This document shows positions 1 through 6,426 of a DNA stretch of 10,275 bases, in pieces. The stretch lies in NCBI GenBank assembly GCA_031288215.1, contig JAITRV010000069.1:1-10275 (forward strand), given 5' to 3'. The notes below the pieces were generated by a model that searched no databases, was not told the DNA's origin, and worked only from the letters and a program-made list of their open reading frames with translations. This DNA comes from Spirochaetaceae bacterium. GTDB taxonomy: Bacteria; Spirochaetota; Spirochaetia; Treponematales; Breznakiellaceae. Made by a program: the position numbers and the translations under genes. Each line of letters opens with the position of its first letter. The first letter of the stretch is position 1.

Positions 1-503
1 CCCCCCGCCACCGCTCCCAGGAACTTCCGCGAATCCCCGTGTTCGTCGGCATAGCGCCGTAATTTCTTCATCCGCTCAAGGTGCTCTTTGACATCCTCCA
101 CGGTTAATTTTGACTTCACTTCCACCGCCAGGGCGGTACTGCCGTTTTCAAGGAACATGTCAATCTCGGCCAGAAACGTGTTATCGGCATTCTTGAGGAC
201 GACATCGAGGCTGGTCCTCGTGAAGAAGATCCCCCGGGCTTTAAATTTTTCCGGAAGATTGGAGGCCACGAGGTTCTCGACTAATTCGCCGAGCCGGCTG
301 CCCAATTTGCTGATCTTGCGGTCCGTTTCCTTGAACTGGCGGTCCGTCTCCTTGAACTGACGGTCCGTTTCCTCGAAGCGGCGGGCTAATTCCTCAAAGC
401 GGAGATCCAGTTTCCGGGACATTTCCTGAAACATAGTCCAGACTTCCTCAAACCTCAGTTCCGGGGCAGGTTTATGATCTTCAAGCTCGTGAATATCGCT
501 CAT
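1..503 (-). CDS. Coiled-coil protein with PD-(D/E)XK nuclease-like domain (3' end cut off by window)
   Basis: Reading frame open from the ATG at 503 to the window edge (167 codons visible); the C-terminus lies outside. Two adjacent ATGs (506 and 503) follow GAGGTGAT; the 503 ATG gives 7 nt spacing from GAGG and is preferred over the 4 nt of 506. Residues about 35-75 are a charged coiled coil with three or four copies of a heptad like ETDRQFK. It is followed by a globular part with FLAEIDMF (Glu113, Asp115) and LAVEVKSK (Glu128, Lys130), the spacing expected of a PD-(D/E)XK nuclease fold. The layout fits the DUF3782/DUF1626-type family, whose role is not established; nuclease activity is inferred from the motif only. 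Upstream (507-812) there is no clear promoter. No toxin or modification partner is visible beside it. Confidence 0.75.
   Translation of the reverse strand, partial: MSDIHELEDHKPAPELRFEEVWTMFQEMSRKLDLRFEELARRFEETDRQFKETDRQFKETDRKISKLGSRLGELVENLVASNLPEKFKARGIFFTRTSLDVVLKNADNTFLAEIDMFLENGSTALAVEVKSKLTVEDVKEHLERMKKLRRYADEHGDSRKFLGAVAG
319..402 (-). repeat. 21-bp tandem repeat encoding coiled-coil heptads
   Basis: Four successive 21-bp units (319-339, 340-360, 361-381, 382-402). The first two differ at two positions, the third drifts at its end, and the fourth is degenerate. One unit equals one heptad, so copy-number change would lengthen or shorten the coiled coil without shifting the frame. Confidence 0.8.
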
Positions 504-506
504 CAT

Positions 507-812
507 ATCACCTCACTATAAGAATACACAAAATGAAGAAAAACGTACAGATCGTATATGACATCTGTCATTGACCATCAGGAGGGCCCCCGGCGGGCAA
601 CGCCGGAAGAGAAAAAGAAGGAGCTGTAATCATGCTTCGCGCGTAACGGTGCGGGTACTATCGACAACAATGCAATCATTCCCATGAGTGGTACGGCGAT
701 GTTTAACAATACCGTCCCGCCGATCCGTAAAGCCACCTTAACCGCGCCGCCTGCCCGGCAAGGGCGTCCAAACCGGAAGCCCGGTTTGGACGGCGCGTTT
801 ACCGCGCGGCAG
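507..812. other. Intergenic region between the nuclease-like gene and ugpC
   Basis: About 300 bases without a convincing gene. It contains an inverted repeat ACAGAT/ATCTGT at 547-552 and 563-568, a small GC hairpin at 590-606 (CCGGCG/CGCCGG), and a long hairpin at 765-792 listed separately. A minus-strand frame from GTG 736 to TGA 578 would encode a 52-residue hydrophobic peptide but has no ribosome-binding site. Confidence 0.5.
765..792 (-). terminator. Strong hairpin after ugpC, possible transcription terminator
   Basis: CGTCCAAACCGG (765-776) and CCGGTTTGGACG (781-792) form a perfect 12-bp stem with a 4-nt loop, 20 bp downstream of the ugpC stop codon. No T-run follows on the minus strand (next bases CCCTTGCC), so it is not a canonical intrinsic terminator. 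It may act as an mRNA 3'-end stabiliser or work with Rho. Confidence 0.5.
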
Positions 813-1934
813 CTATTTTTCCGCGGCGGCGTCCAATTCGGCGAGGATGGAAAGTTCCGTTTCCCGGTCAAAGTAGCGGGCCTTTTCCATGTGCGGGGTA
901 AAATTGACGGTCTCTGTGACCTTGAAGTTATGGTACGGCTCGGTCCGGGCTACCAGGGGCTGGGACGCGGTGGTCATCAGGTAGAGGTGAATATCCGCGC
1001 CCAGGGGTTCCACCACGGTAATCTTGGCGGATATGCCGCCGGCGCCTTCCGGTCCCGCAAAGGAAAGATCCTCCGGCCGGATGCCGAAGAAGATCTCCTT
1101 TCCCAGGTGTTTTTGCAGATATTCCCGATGCTCCGCCGCAGGCTTCACCGTGAAGGAGCCCTCATCCAGGAGGAGTTCACCGTCCCGTTCCGTGACCTTG
1201 ACGGTGAGGAAATTCATAGGCGGCGAGCCGATAAAGCCCGCGACGAACTTGTTCACCGGATGGTTGTAGAGGTACAGGGGGGAACCGATCTGCTGGACCT
1301 TTCCGTCCTTCATCACCACGATCTTGTCGGCCATGGTCATCGCCTCAACCTGATCGTGGGTCACGTAGATCATGGTAGCGTTCAGCCGGAGGTGGAGGTC
1401 CGACAATTCCGCCCGCATCTGCACCCGGAGCTTGGCGTCCAGGTTCGAGAGGGGCTCGTCGAAAAGGAAGACCTTGGGGTTTCGGACAATGGCCCGGCCC
1501 ACGGCAACCCGCTGCCGCTGCCCGCCGGAAAGGGCCTTGGGCTTGCGGTCCAGAAATTTTTCTATATCCAGGATCCGGGCGGCCTCGTGGACCCGGCGGT
1601 CGATTTCGGCCTTTTCCACCTTTTTTATCCGCAGGCCGAAAGCCATATTCTCGTACACGCTCATGTGGGGGTAGAGGGCATAATTTTGGAAAACCATGGC
1701 GATATTCCGGTCCTTGGGGGGTACATCGTTCATCAATTCGCCGTCAATGTACAACTCCCCCTCGGTAATGTCCTCAAGCCCCGCGACCATTCGGAGGGTT
1801 GTTGATTTTCCGCACCCCGAAGGGCCCACAAAAACCACGAATTCCTTGTCTTCCACCACGATGTTGGTATTATCCACCGCCCGGACTCCGCCGTCATACA
1901 CCTTGCTGATACCTTTTAGTTCTACTTTAGCCAT
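813..1934 (-). CDS. ugpC: UgpC/MsmK/MalK-type ABC transporter ATP-binding protein
   Basis: A 373-residue cytoplasmic ATPase that powers carbohydrate or glycerol-phosphate ABC importers. Visible motifs: Walker A GPSGCGKST (37-45), Q-loop Gln83 (VFQNYALYP), signature LSGGQ (135-139), Walker B VFLFDE (155-160), D-loop SNLDAK (163-168) and switch His193. From about residue 235 a C-terminal MalK-like regulatory/TOBE part follows, including FFGIRPEDL. Length is normal for the family. The ATG is preceded by AGGAGG with 4 nt spacing. No permease or binding-protein gene is adjacent, so it is probably a shared ATPase serving several transporters encoded elsewhere, as known for MsmK-type proteins. Its own promoter and a structured leader lie upstream. 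The substrate cannot be read from the sequence; ugpC reflects the family, not proven specificity. Confidence 0.95.
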   Translation of the reverse strand: MAKVELKGISKVYDGGVRAVDNTNIVVEDKEFVVFVGPSGCGKSTTLRMVAGLEDITEGELYIDGELMNDVPPKDRNIAMVFQNYALYPHMSVYENMAFGLRIKKVEKAEIDRRVHEAARILDIEKFLDRKPKALSGGQRQRVAVGRAIVRNPKVFLFDEPLSNLDAKLRVQMRAELSDLHLRLNATMIYVTHDQVEAMTMADKIVVMKDGKVQQIGSPLYLYNHPVNKFVAGFIGSPPMNFLTVKVTERDGELLLDEGSFTVKPAAEHREYLQKHLGKEIFFGIRPEDLSFAGPEGAGGISAKITVVEPLGADIHLYLMTTASQPLVARTEPYHNFKVTETVNFTPHMEKARYFDRETELSILAELDAAAEK

Positions 1935-1953
1935 AACGCCTCCTGTTACCTGC

Positions 1954-1991
1954 GGCGCCGCTCAAAGCCAACCCGGGTTGTGAGCAGCGCC
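1954..1991 (-). promoter_or_regulatory. Large dyad/hairpin in the ugpC leader
   Basis: GGCGCCGCTCA (1954-1964) pairs with TGAGCAGCGCC (1981-1991) over 11 bp with one G-U in RNA. It encloses a perfect 12-bp palindrome CAACCCGGGTTG (1969-1980). It lies between the promoter and the ribosome-binding site of ugpC. It could be an operator for a sugar regulator or an RNA structure limiting translation; the sequence does not decide which. Confidence 0.55.
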
Positions 1992-2066
1992 CATAGGTTA
2001 TCTTATTGGTATGCACCCTCCCCGCGTCTGAGCCTGCGGACAAATCGCGGGAGTTTACATGATATG

Positions 2067-2095
2067 ATTGTAAGGTCCTGAAGCTCTTTTGTCAA
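2067..2095 (-). promoter_or_regulatory. Sigma-70 promoter of ugpC
   Basis: On the minus strand a perfect -35 TTGACA (2090-2095) and -10 TACAAT (2067-2072) are separated by exactly 17 bp. Transcription should start near 2060, giving a leader of about 125 nt before the ugpC ATG at 1934. A further 6-bp hairpin (CCCGCG/CGCGGG, 2021-2026 and 2046-2051) lies early in this leader. Confidence 0.85.
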
Positions 2096-2381
2096 TGAGC
2101 CTCCGGAGCAAAGCGTGAACCGAAGGTTCAGCACCAAAGGTTCAGCACCGAAGGTTCAACGGGGTATTAAACGAGGCCCTGAATAACGGCCCCGGCGGCT
2201 GACGGGAGACGGAAGGCTTTTTTGGGTTGGAGCGGTAAGGAACACCGGTTTAACACCCCGGGGCTGACTGGTACACATGAGGGCCTTATGGGTCAGCGCA
2301 CCCAGGTATTAAACCAACGTTAATATAATCGGACCGTTCGATCGGCGGGATGCCGGCGGTACGCCGCGAGGCGCGTGACGC
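2096..2381. other. Gene-free stretch with short repeats
   Basis: No coding region is supported. Visible items: almost three tandem copies of a 14-bp unit like GAAGGTTCAGCACC (2122-2160); GGTATTAAAC twice as a direct repeat (2163-2172 and 2305-2314); a hairpin TGGGT/ACCCA (2289-2304); and a small hairpin CGGCG/CGCCG (2354-2366) just after the antitoxin gene. None is followed by the T-run of a terminator. An isolated TATAAT (2324-2329, plus) has no -35 partner and no gene behind it. Confidence 0.5.
2122..2160. repeat. 14-bp tandem repeat, about 2.8 copies
   Basis: GAAGGTTCAGCACC (2122-2135), AAAGGTTCAGCACC (2136-2149) and a partial GAAGGTTCAAC (2150-2160). The first copy also forms a TGAACC/GGTTCA inverted repeat at 2116-2130. 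It lies just upstream of the ugpC -35 element, so it could carry regulator sites or be simple sequence expansion. Confidence 0.65.
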
Positions 2382-2831
2382 TTACCACGATGATTCCTGC
2401 GCGTCATCCTTCTCGGCGGGAGCCTTGGGGCTTTTTTTCGCGGCAGGCTTTTTCGCGGCCGCTTTCTTGGGCGCGGCATTTTTTGGCGCGGCTTTCTTGG
2501 CAGACGCCTTGGAAGCCGTATCCTTCTTGGATACCGGCGGCTTCTGTACCTTGGGGATGCTCTTCAAAATGGCCGAGAATTCCTCGTCATTTGCGGATTC
2601 CGCCAGATCGTAGTCCTGCTGCAATTGAATCCAATACGGACCGGGATTGCCAAAATACTTCGATAAACGCAGACCGACGTTGATGCTTATTTTGGTTTTA
2701 TTGCTGAGGATCTGACGGATGGCGGACTGACTTAATTGAACGTCATCAGCCAATTTCGCCGGGGTAAGCTGATACGTATCCAAAGATTCTTTGAGCACCG
2801 CACCAGGGGCCAAAACAGATTGTTTCTTCAT
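2382..2831 (-). CDS. HigA/VapI-type XRE antitoxin-like regulator with histone H1-like tail
   Basis: 149 residues. Residues about 8-78 match the HigA antidote family: PGAVLKESLD at the N-terminus, a helix-turn-helix around 22-45 (PAKLADDVQLSQSAIRQIL), then the hallmark ALRL-like segment LRLSKYFGNPGPYWIQLQQ. Residues about 97-140 are a low-complexity Lys/Ala/Pro tail (for example KKAAPKNAAPKKAAAKKPA) like histone H1 or bacterial H1-like proteins, expected to bind DNA non-specifically. The ATG follows TAGGAG with 6 nt spacing. No HigB-type toxin is adjacent on either side (2832-3011 is noncoding; 2096-2381 holds no gene), so it is an orphan antitoxin or a stand-alone repressor. A palindrome over its predicted transcription start suggests autoregulation. 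The family call is firm; tail function is inferred. Confidence 0.9.
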   Translation of the reverse strand: MKKQSVLAPGAVLKESLDTYQLTPAKLADDVQLSQSAIRQILSNKTKISINVGLRLSKYFGNPGPYWIQLQQDYDLAESANDEEFSAILKSIPKVQKPPVSKKDTASKASAKKAAPKNAAPKKAAAKKPAAKKSPKAPAEKDDAQESSW

Positions 2832-2862
2832 GAATAACTCCTATTTATTTCCAATGAAAGAA

Positions 2863-2878
2863 TGTTATTAACAGTATA
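2863..2878 (-). promoter_or_regulatory. Promoter (-10) and operator-like palindrome of the HigA-type gene
   Basis: On the minus strand TGCTATACT is an extended -10 (TATACT at 2873-2878); the -35 region is poor, as is common with extended -10 promoters. Immediately downstream, TGTTA-T-TAACA (2863-2873) is a perfect 11-bp palindrome covering the expected start of transcription, a typical place for an antitoxin to repress its own gene. Confidence 0.6.
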
Positions 2879-2911
2879 GCAACTTCCCGCGAGAAAAGAA
2901 AGCCCTTTTAA

Positions 2912-2933
2912 TGTAATTTTTTAAAAAATTACA
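2912..2933. repeat. 22-bp perfect AT palindrome upstream of the HigA-type promoter
   Basis: TGTAATTTTTT (2912-2922) is followed directly by its reverse complement (2923-2933) with no spacer. It lies roughly 45-67 bp upstream of the predicted transcription start of the antitoxin-like gene. It could be an UP-like element, a regulator site, or a bent/cruciform sequence. It lies too far from the phosphatase stop to be an obvious terminator. Confidence 0.7.
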
Positions 2934-2967
2934 GAAACATTATTGTTCAAGGAAATGAAAACCAATA

Positions 2968-2985
2968 GCAGTGGTAAAACACTGC
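2968..2985 (-). terminator. Weak hairpin after the phosphatase gene
   Basis: GCAGTG (2968-2973) and CACTGC (2980-2985) form a 6-bp stem with a 6-nt loop, about 27 bp beyond the phosphatase stop. On the minus strand it is followed by TATTGGTTTTC, which is only moderately T-rich, so this is a tentative terminator. Confidence 0.35.
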
Positions 2986-3011
2986 GGGGCCGGAACCCTT
3001 CCGCCTTCCCC

Positions 3012-3950
3012 TCATTCAATGCCTGACAAGCGTTGTTTCAGGCCGTCAAGTTCGGCCCCGGTTAATCCTATCTCATTGGTGAGATAGCGTTCCGCGGCTT
3101 CTTTTACGTTACTCCTGTCGGCAAGCGGCTTCCCGCCGTTCAACTCGGTCAAAACATCCGTAATAAAGGTGGAAAAAATCCGGTACCGTTCTTCCTCTTG
3201 AGAAAGATGATAGTAGTTGACGTAGCTCCGCATATAATCATCGGCAATCTCATCCGCCCCCGCCCCCGCGAGGGCTTCCAGAAGGGCCGCAACGAAACCG
3301 GTCCGGTCGGTTCCGTCATTGCAGTGGATGAGATAGGGCCCCCGGTGGTTCAGCATAAATTGCAAACCCGCCCTGAGACCGGCCTTAAATTCCGGATCGG
3401 TATAATCAAGCCCCATCCCCAGGGGAATAATGCTGTTCTTGGTGATGAATTTCTGATACCAGGGGATAAAAGCGGCCTTTGCTTCCAGTTCCTCCCGGGT
3501 GTCCGACAGGTTGATCACCGCGGCGATCCGCGCCTGCTCCGCAAGCCGCGCCGCATAGGGAGCGCGGGCATCCGCCGCGGCGGGATGGCAGCTGCGGTAC
3601 ACCGCCGCGGCGGGAATGGTCCCCCCGCGGATCTCCCTGAAATTGGCAAAGACCGCGTCGCCGGAATAATTCGATCGGCGGTTTGATTTCTGTAATTTCC
3701 CGATCTCCCGTTCCCGTTCCCTGCGGTGTTCCGCCGCCCAGGCGCGGTGCTCGGAGCTTACGGTCAGAGACTCCGCCGCCGGGATTTCCGGGTCAAGGCC
3801 GGCAGGGAGCGCGGCGCTTTCCGTGATGCTGTTTCCGGCAGGGGCAGGGGGCGTATCGCTTACGCATCCGCCGAAAAGGGAAAGCAAAAGGACCACCGCG
3901 TACCGGGATAACAGTTTTAACGTTCCCCGCCTTCTTATACCTGTCATCAT
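3012..3950 (-). CDS. Lipoprotein of the tyrosine/dual-specificity phosphatase family
   Basis: 312 residues. The N-terminus is a lipoprotein signal: Arg-rich start, hydrophobic YAVVLLLSLFGGC, with Cys29 as likely lipidation site, so the enzyme should sit outside the cytoplasm on a membrane. A disordered Pro/Ala linker follows (30-70), then a charged helix. The catalytic domain (about 95-300) contains VYRSCHP, NLSDTREE and the P-loop HCNDGTDRTG with Cys210 and Arg216 (CX5R), as in Y_phosphatase3-type enzymes that hydrolyse phosphotyrosine or similar phosphoesters. Key residues are intact, so it is probably active; the substrate is unknown. The first of two ATGs is favoured because GGAG lies 8 nt upstream. 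It follows ftsK by about 96 bp without a clear promoter between and may be the last gene of that operon. Confidence 0.85.
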   Translation of the reverse strand: MMTGIRRRGTLKLLSRYAVVLLLSLFGGCVSDTPPAPAGNSITESAALPAGLDPEIPAAESLTVSSEHRAWAAEHRREREREIGKLQKSNRRSNYSGDAVFANFREIRGGTIPAAAVYRSCHPAAADARAPYAARLAEQARIAAVINLSDTREELEAKAAFIPWYQKFITKNSIIPLGMGLDYTDPEFKAGLRAGLQFMLNHRGPYLIHCNDGTDRTGFVAALLEALAGAGADEIADDYMRSYVNYYHLSQEEERYRIFSTFITDVLTELNGGKPLADRSNVKEAAERYLTNEIGLTGAELDGLKQRLSGIE

Positions 3951-4046
3951 AAGACAATCTCCTGTATTCTCAATCGCGCAAAAAACAACATCAGGGATCG
4001 CTTAAAAATTCCCGCATACTTCAAGGCGCACAATGTACGCCGCCGC

Positions 4047-6362
4047 TTACACTCCCCGGAGCAATTCCCGGGGCTTGGACCCCTGGGAGGGACCTACCAC
4101 GCCGTTGTGTTCCATCTCTTCTACCAGCCGGGCCGCCCGGTTGTAGCCGATTTTAAGCCGCCGCTGTATATAACTGGCGCTGGCCTTTCCCTGCTGGACC
4201 ACCACCTCCAGCGCTTTCTCGTAGAGGGGGTCCTCCCCTTCGGAGAAAAGGGCGGGAGAATCGTCGTCCTCTTCGTCGTAGAAAATCTCGTCGTCAATAT
4301 AATCCGGCCCCCCCAGGGTTTTCACGTATTCCACCACCCGTTCCACCTCTTCTTCGGAAACGAAGGCCCCCTGCATACGGACCGGGAAGGGGTCCACGAC
4401 CCCGGCATAGAGCATATCGCCCTTGCCCAGGAGTTTTTCCGCCCCGACCATGTCGATGATGATCCGGCTGTCCATCTTGCTGGCCACCATAAACGCGATA
4501 CGGCTGGGGATGTTGGCCTTGATAAGCCCGGTGATCACGTCGATGGAGGGCCGCTGGGTGGCCAGCACCAGGTGGATCCCCACGGCCCGGCTCATGGCGG
4601 CCAGGCGGGCCACGGTGGATTCCAGTTCCTTGCCGGTGGTGGCCATGAGGTCGGCAAATTCGTCGATCACCACCACGATATAGGGCATGTGCTCCGCCGC
4701 GATCCCCCGCTCCCGGATCCGCCTGTTGTAACTGCGGATGTCCCGGACCCCCATGGAATCCAGGCAGGCGTAGCGCCGTTCCATCTCGTAGATGCAGTAC
4801 TGCAGCGCCTGGAAAGCCCGTTTCGGTTCGGTGATCACCGGCGTCAGCAGGTGGGGAATGTCGTTGTAGAGTTTCAGTTCGACGATCTTGGGATCGATCA
4901 TGATCAGCCGGCATTCCGCCGGGGCCCGCTGGTAGAGAATCGAGAGGATCATGGTGTTGACGCAGACCGACTTTCCGGCCCCCGTGGCCCCGGCAATAAG
5001 GACATGGGGCATGAGGGCCAGGTCCACCGCCACCGCTTCCCCGGTGATGTCCTTCCCCAGGACCACGGGGATCTCCTGCTTCCGGCCCTGGGGCTTTCCG
5101 TCCCGCTGAAGTTCCCCTTCGATGAGTTCCCGGAAGGAAACGATGTTTCGTTTGACATTGGGCACCTCGATCCCCACGGCGTGTTTCCCCGGAATGGGGG
5201 CCACGATCCGCACCGAGGAAGCGGCCAGGCGCAGGGCGATGTTGTCCTGGAGGTTGACGATCCGGGAGAGCTTGACCCCCGGCGCGGGGAGGATCTCAAA
5301 CATGGTGATCACCGGCCCCTTGCGGATCCCCGTAACCTCCGCCTGGATCTTGAATTCCTCCAGGGTTTTCTTTAAAATAATCGCCGCGTCCCGGGTGTCT
5401 TGATCGATGATCCAGTATTGGCCGTCGGGGTACTGGTTGAGGATCCCCTCCACGGGTACCCGGTAGCCCCCCCGGCTCTTTGCCTTCGGTATCTGGGATT
5501 CCGTCCCCAGACTGCCGGATTCCGCCCGGAGGGCTTCGGCCATCGGGCGGGGCTTCATCCCCCCGGCGTTCCCGCCATCCGCCGCCTCATCCGGCTCATC
5601 CGCCGCTCCCGCCGGCTCATCCGCCTCATCCGGCTCATCCGCCGCCTCATCCGGCTCATCCGCCGCCGCCCCGGTGTCAGCCGCCGGAAACGGCCCGCCG
5701 GCCGTTTCTCCGGGAAGTTCCGGGATCAGCAGGGGAAGGCTTCCCGGCCAAGACCCGCCCTCCCCGGCAGGAAACGCCGTTTCCGTATGGGGCTCCTCCG
5801 CCGCTTCCCGGGCGACGGGGGGCTCCGGGAGGAGGGCCCGAACCGGCTTCCGCCGTCCGGCCCGGTTTCCCGCCCGGTTCACCGGCCGGTGGCTCCGGGC
5901 CGCTTCCCGGGGGAAAAGCCGGGAGACCAGGGCGGTTATGATGAGGCCCTGCAAAAAGGTTACCGATATAACCACAAACCCAAAGCCGATTCTTCCCAAC
6001 AGCGCGATGAAGGACAGGTAGTTTGACCAGTAGGCGTAATCCCGGATAAAGGCAAAGCCTATCGCCAGGGTCATAAAGGGGAAAAGGCTCGCGCTGAGGA
6101 TAAAAATCCGTTCCGGGCGGTATCCGCGATCCGCCAGCAGAACCGCCGCCCATAACAAATAGAAGGGAATGATGAAGGCCAGTATCCCGTAGGAGTCGGT
6201 GAAAAAATCTCCCGGCGGGGTGTAAATTCCCGGTATCGTAAAGAGGGATGCCGCAATGGAACAGCCCAGAAGCAGGGCGGCGGCGGCCAGCCCCGCCGCT
6301 ACGGCAATGGTGATAACACGGTATTTATCTATCCGGCGGAAAAAAAATTTGTTTAATAACAC
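4047..6362 (-). CDS. ftsK: FtsK/SpoIIIE-family DNA translocase
   Basis: 771 residues; septum-located motor that pumps chromosomal DNA and helps resolve sister chromosomes at division. Four hydrophobic segments lie at about 14-44, 56-77, 86-107 and 117-149. A disordered acidic Pro/Ala linker (about 150-300) includes DEPDEA repeats. The motor domain (about 300-690) has Walker A GATGAGKS (458-465), Walker B VVVIDEFADL (563-572) and ATQRPS (601-606). The C-terminal winged-helix gamma domain (about 709-768, including IQRRLKIGYNRAARLVEEME) would read KOPS-like polar DNA motifs. All domains are present, so it should work as a full translocase. Start is GTG at 6362, preceded by AGGAGG with 10 nt spacing. 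It lies 57 bp after the transglycosylase gene, probably in the same transcript. Length is typical of compact FtsK proteins. Confidence 0.96.
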   Translation of the reverse strand: MLLNKFFFRRIDKYRVITIAVAAGLAAAALLLGCSIAASLFTIPGIYTPPGDFFTDSYGILAFIIPFYLLWAAVLLADRGYRPERIFILSASLFPFMTLAIGFAFIRDYAYWSNYLSFIALLGRIGFGFVVISVTFLQGLIITALVSRLFPREAARSHRPVNRAGNRAGRRKPVRALLPEPPVAREAAEEPHTETAFPAGEGGSWPGSLPLLIPELPGETAGGPFPAADTGAAADEPDEAADEPDEADEPAGAADEPDEAADGGNAGGMKPRPMAEALRAESGSLGTESQIPKAKSRGGYRVPVEGILNQYPDGQYWIIDQDTRDAAIILKKTLEEFKIQAEVTGIRKGPVITMFEILPAPGVKLSRIVNLQDNIALRLAASSVRIVAPIPGKHAVGIEVPNVKRNIVSFRELIEGELQRDGKPQGRKQEIPVVLGKDITGEAVAVDLALMPHVLIAGATGAGKSVCVNTMILSILYQRAPAECRLIMIDPKIVELKLYNDIPHLLTPVITEPKRAFQALQYCIYEMERRYACLDSMGVRDIRSYNRRIRERGIAAEHMPYIVVVIDEFADLMATTGKELESTVARLAAMSRAVGIHLVLATQRPSIDVITGLIKANIPSRIAFMVASKMDSRIIIDMVGAEKLLGKGDMLYAGVVDPFPVRMQGAFVSEEEVERVVEYVKTLGGPDYIDDEIFYDEEDDDSPALFSEGEDPLYEKALEVVVQQGKASASYIQRRLKIGYNRAARLVEEMEHNGVVGPSQGSKPRELLRGV
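5578..5675 (-). repeat. Low-complexity repeat in the ftsK linker
   Basis: Irregular in-frame repeats of units like CCGCCGCCTCATCCGGCTCAT on the plus strand, coding on the minus strand for DEPDEA-type repeats at residues about 234-262. It keeps the frame and forms an acidic, Pro-rich flexible spacer between membrane and motor parts. Confidence 0.8.
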
Positions 6363-6391
6363 AGTCCTGGGACCTCCTGCGTAACGGTTAG

Positions 6392-6426
6392 CTTCACTTC
6401 AAAACTTCACTTCAAAACTTCACCTC
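6392..6426. repeat. 13-bp tandem repeat between the transglycosylase gene and ftsK
   Basis: CTTCACTTCAAAA occurs twice in perfect tandem (6392-6404 and 6405-6417), followed by a partial third copy CTTCACCTC (6418-6426). The transglycosylase stop codon (6420-6422) lies in the third copy. This looks like a recent duplication of the gene's 3' end and sets the spacing to the ftsK ribosome-binding site. Confidence 0.85.

Noticed and set aside
590..606. GC hairpin as a terminator
   Set aside because: Short stem with no T-run on the proper side on either strand.
684..1805. Long plus-strand open frame opposite ugpC
   Set aside because: Exact antisense of a clear ABC ATPase; no family motifs and composition of a shadow frame.
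2116..2160. Possible tRNA T-arm (GGTTCAA-like) or CRISPR array
   Set aside because: The motif is part of a 14-bp tandem repeat without spacers; no cloverleaf or cas gene.
2324..2329. TATAAT on the plus strand as a promoter
   Set aside because: No -35 element at 16-18 bp and no plus-strand gene downstream.
2455..2462. GCGGCCGC palindrome
   Set aside because: Falls inside the Ala/Lys codons of the histone-like tail; chance product of composition.
4107..5375. Long plus-strand open frame opposite ftsK
   Set aside because: His/Asp/Gly/Pro-rich shadow of the conserved FtsK motor domain; no recognisable domain.
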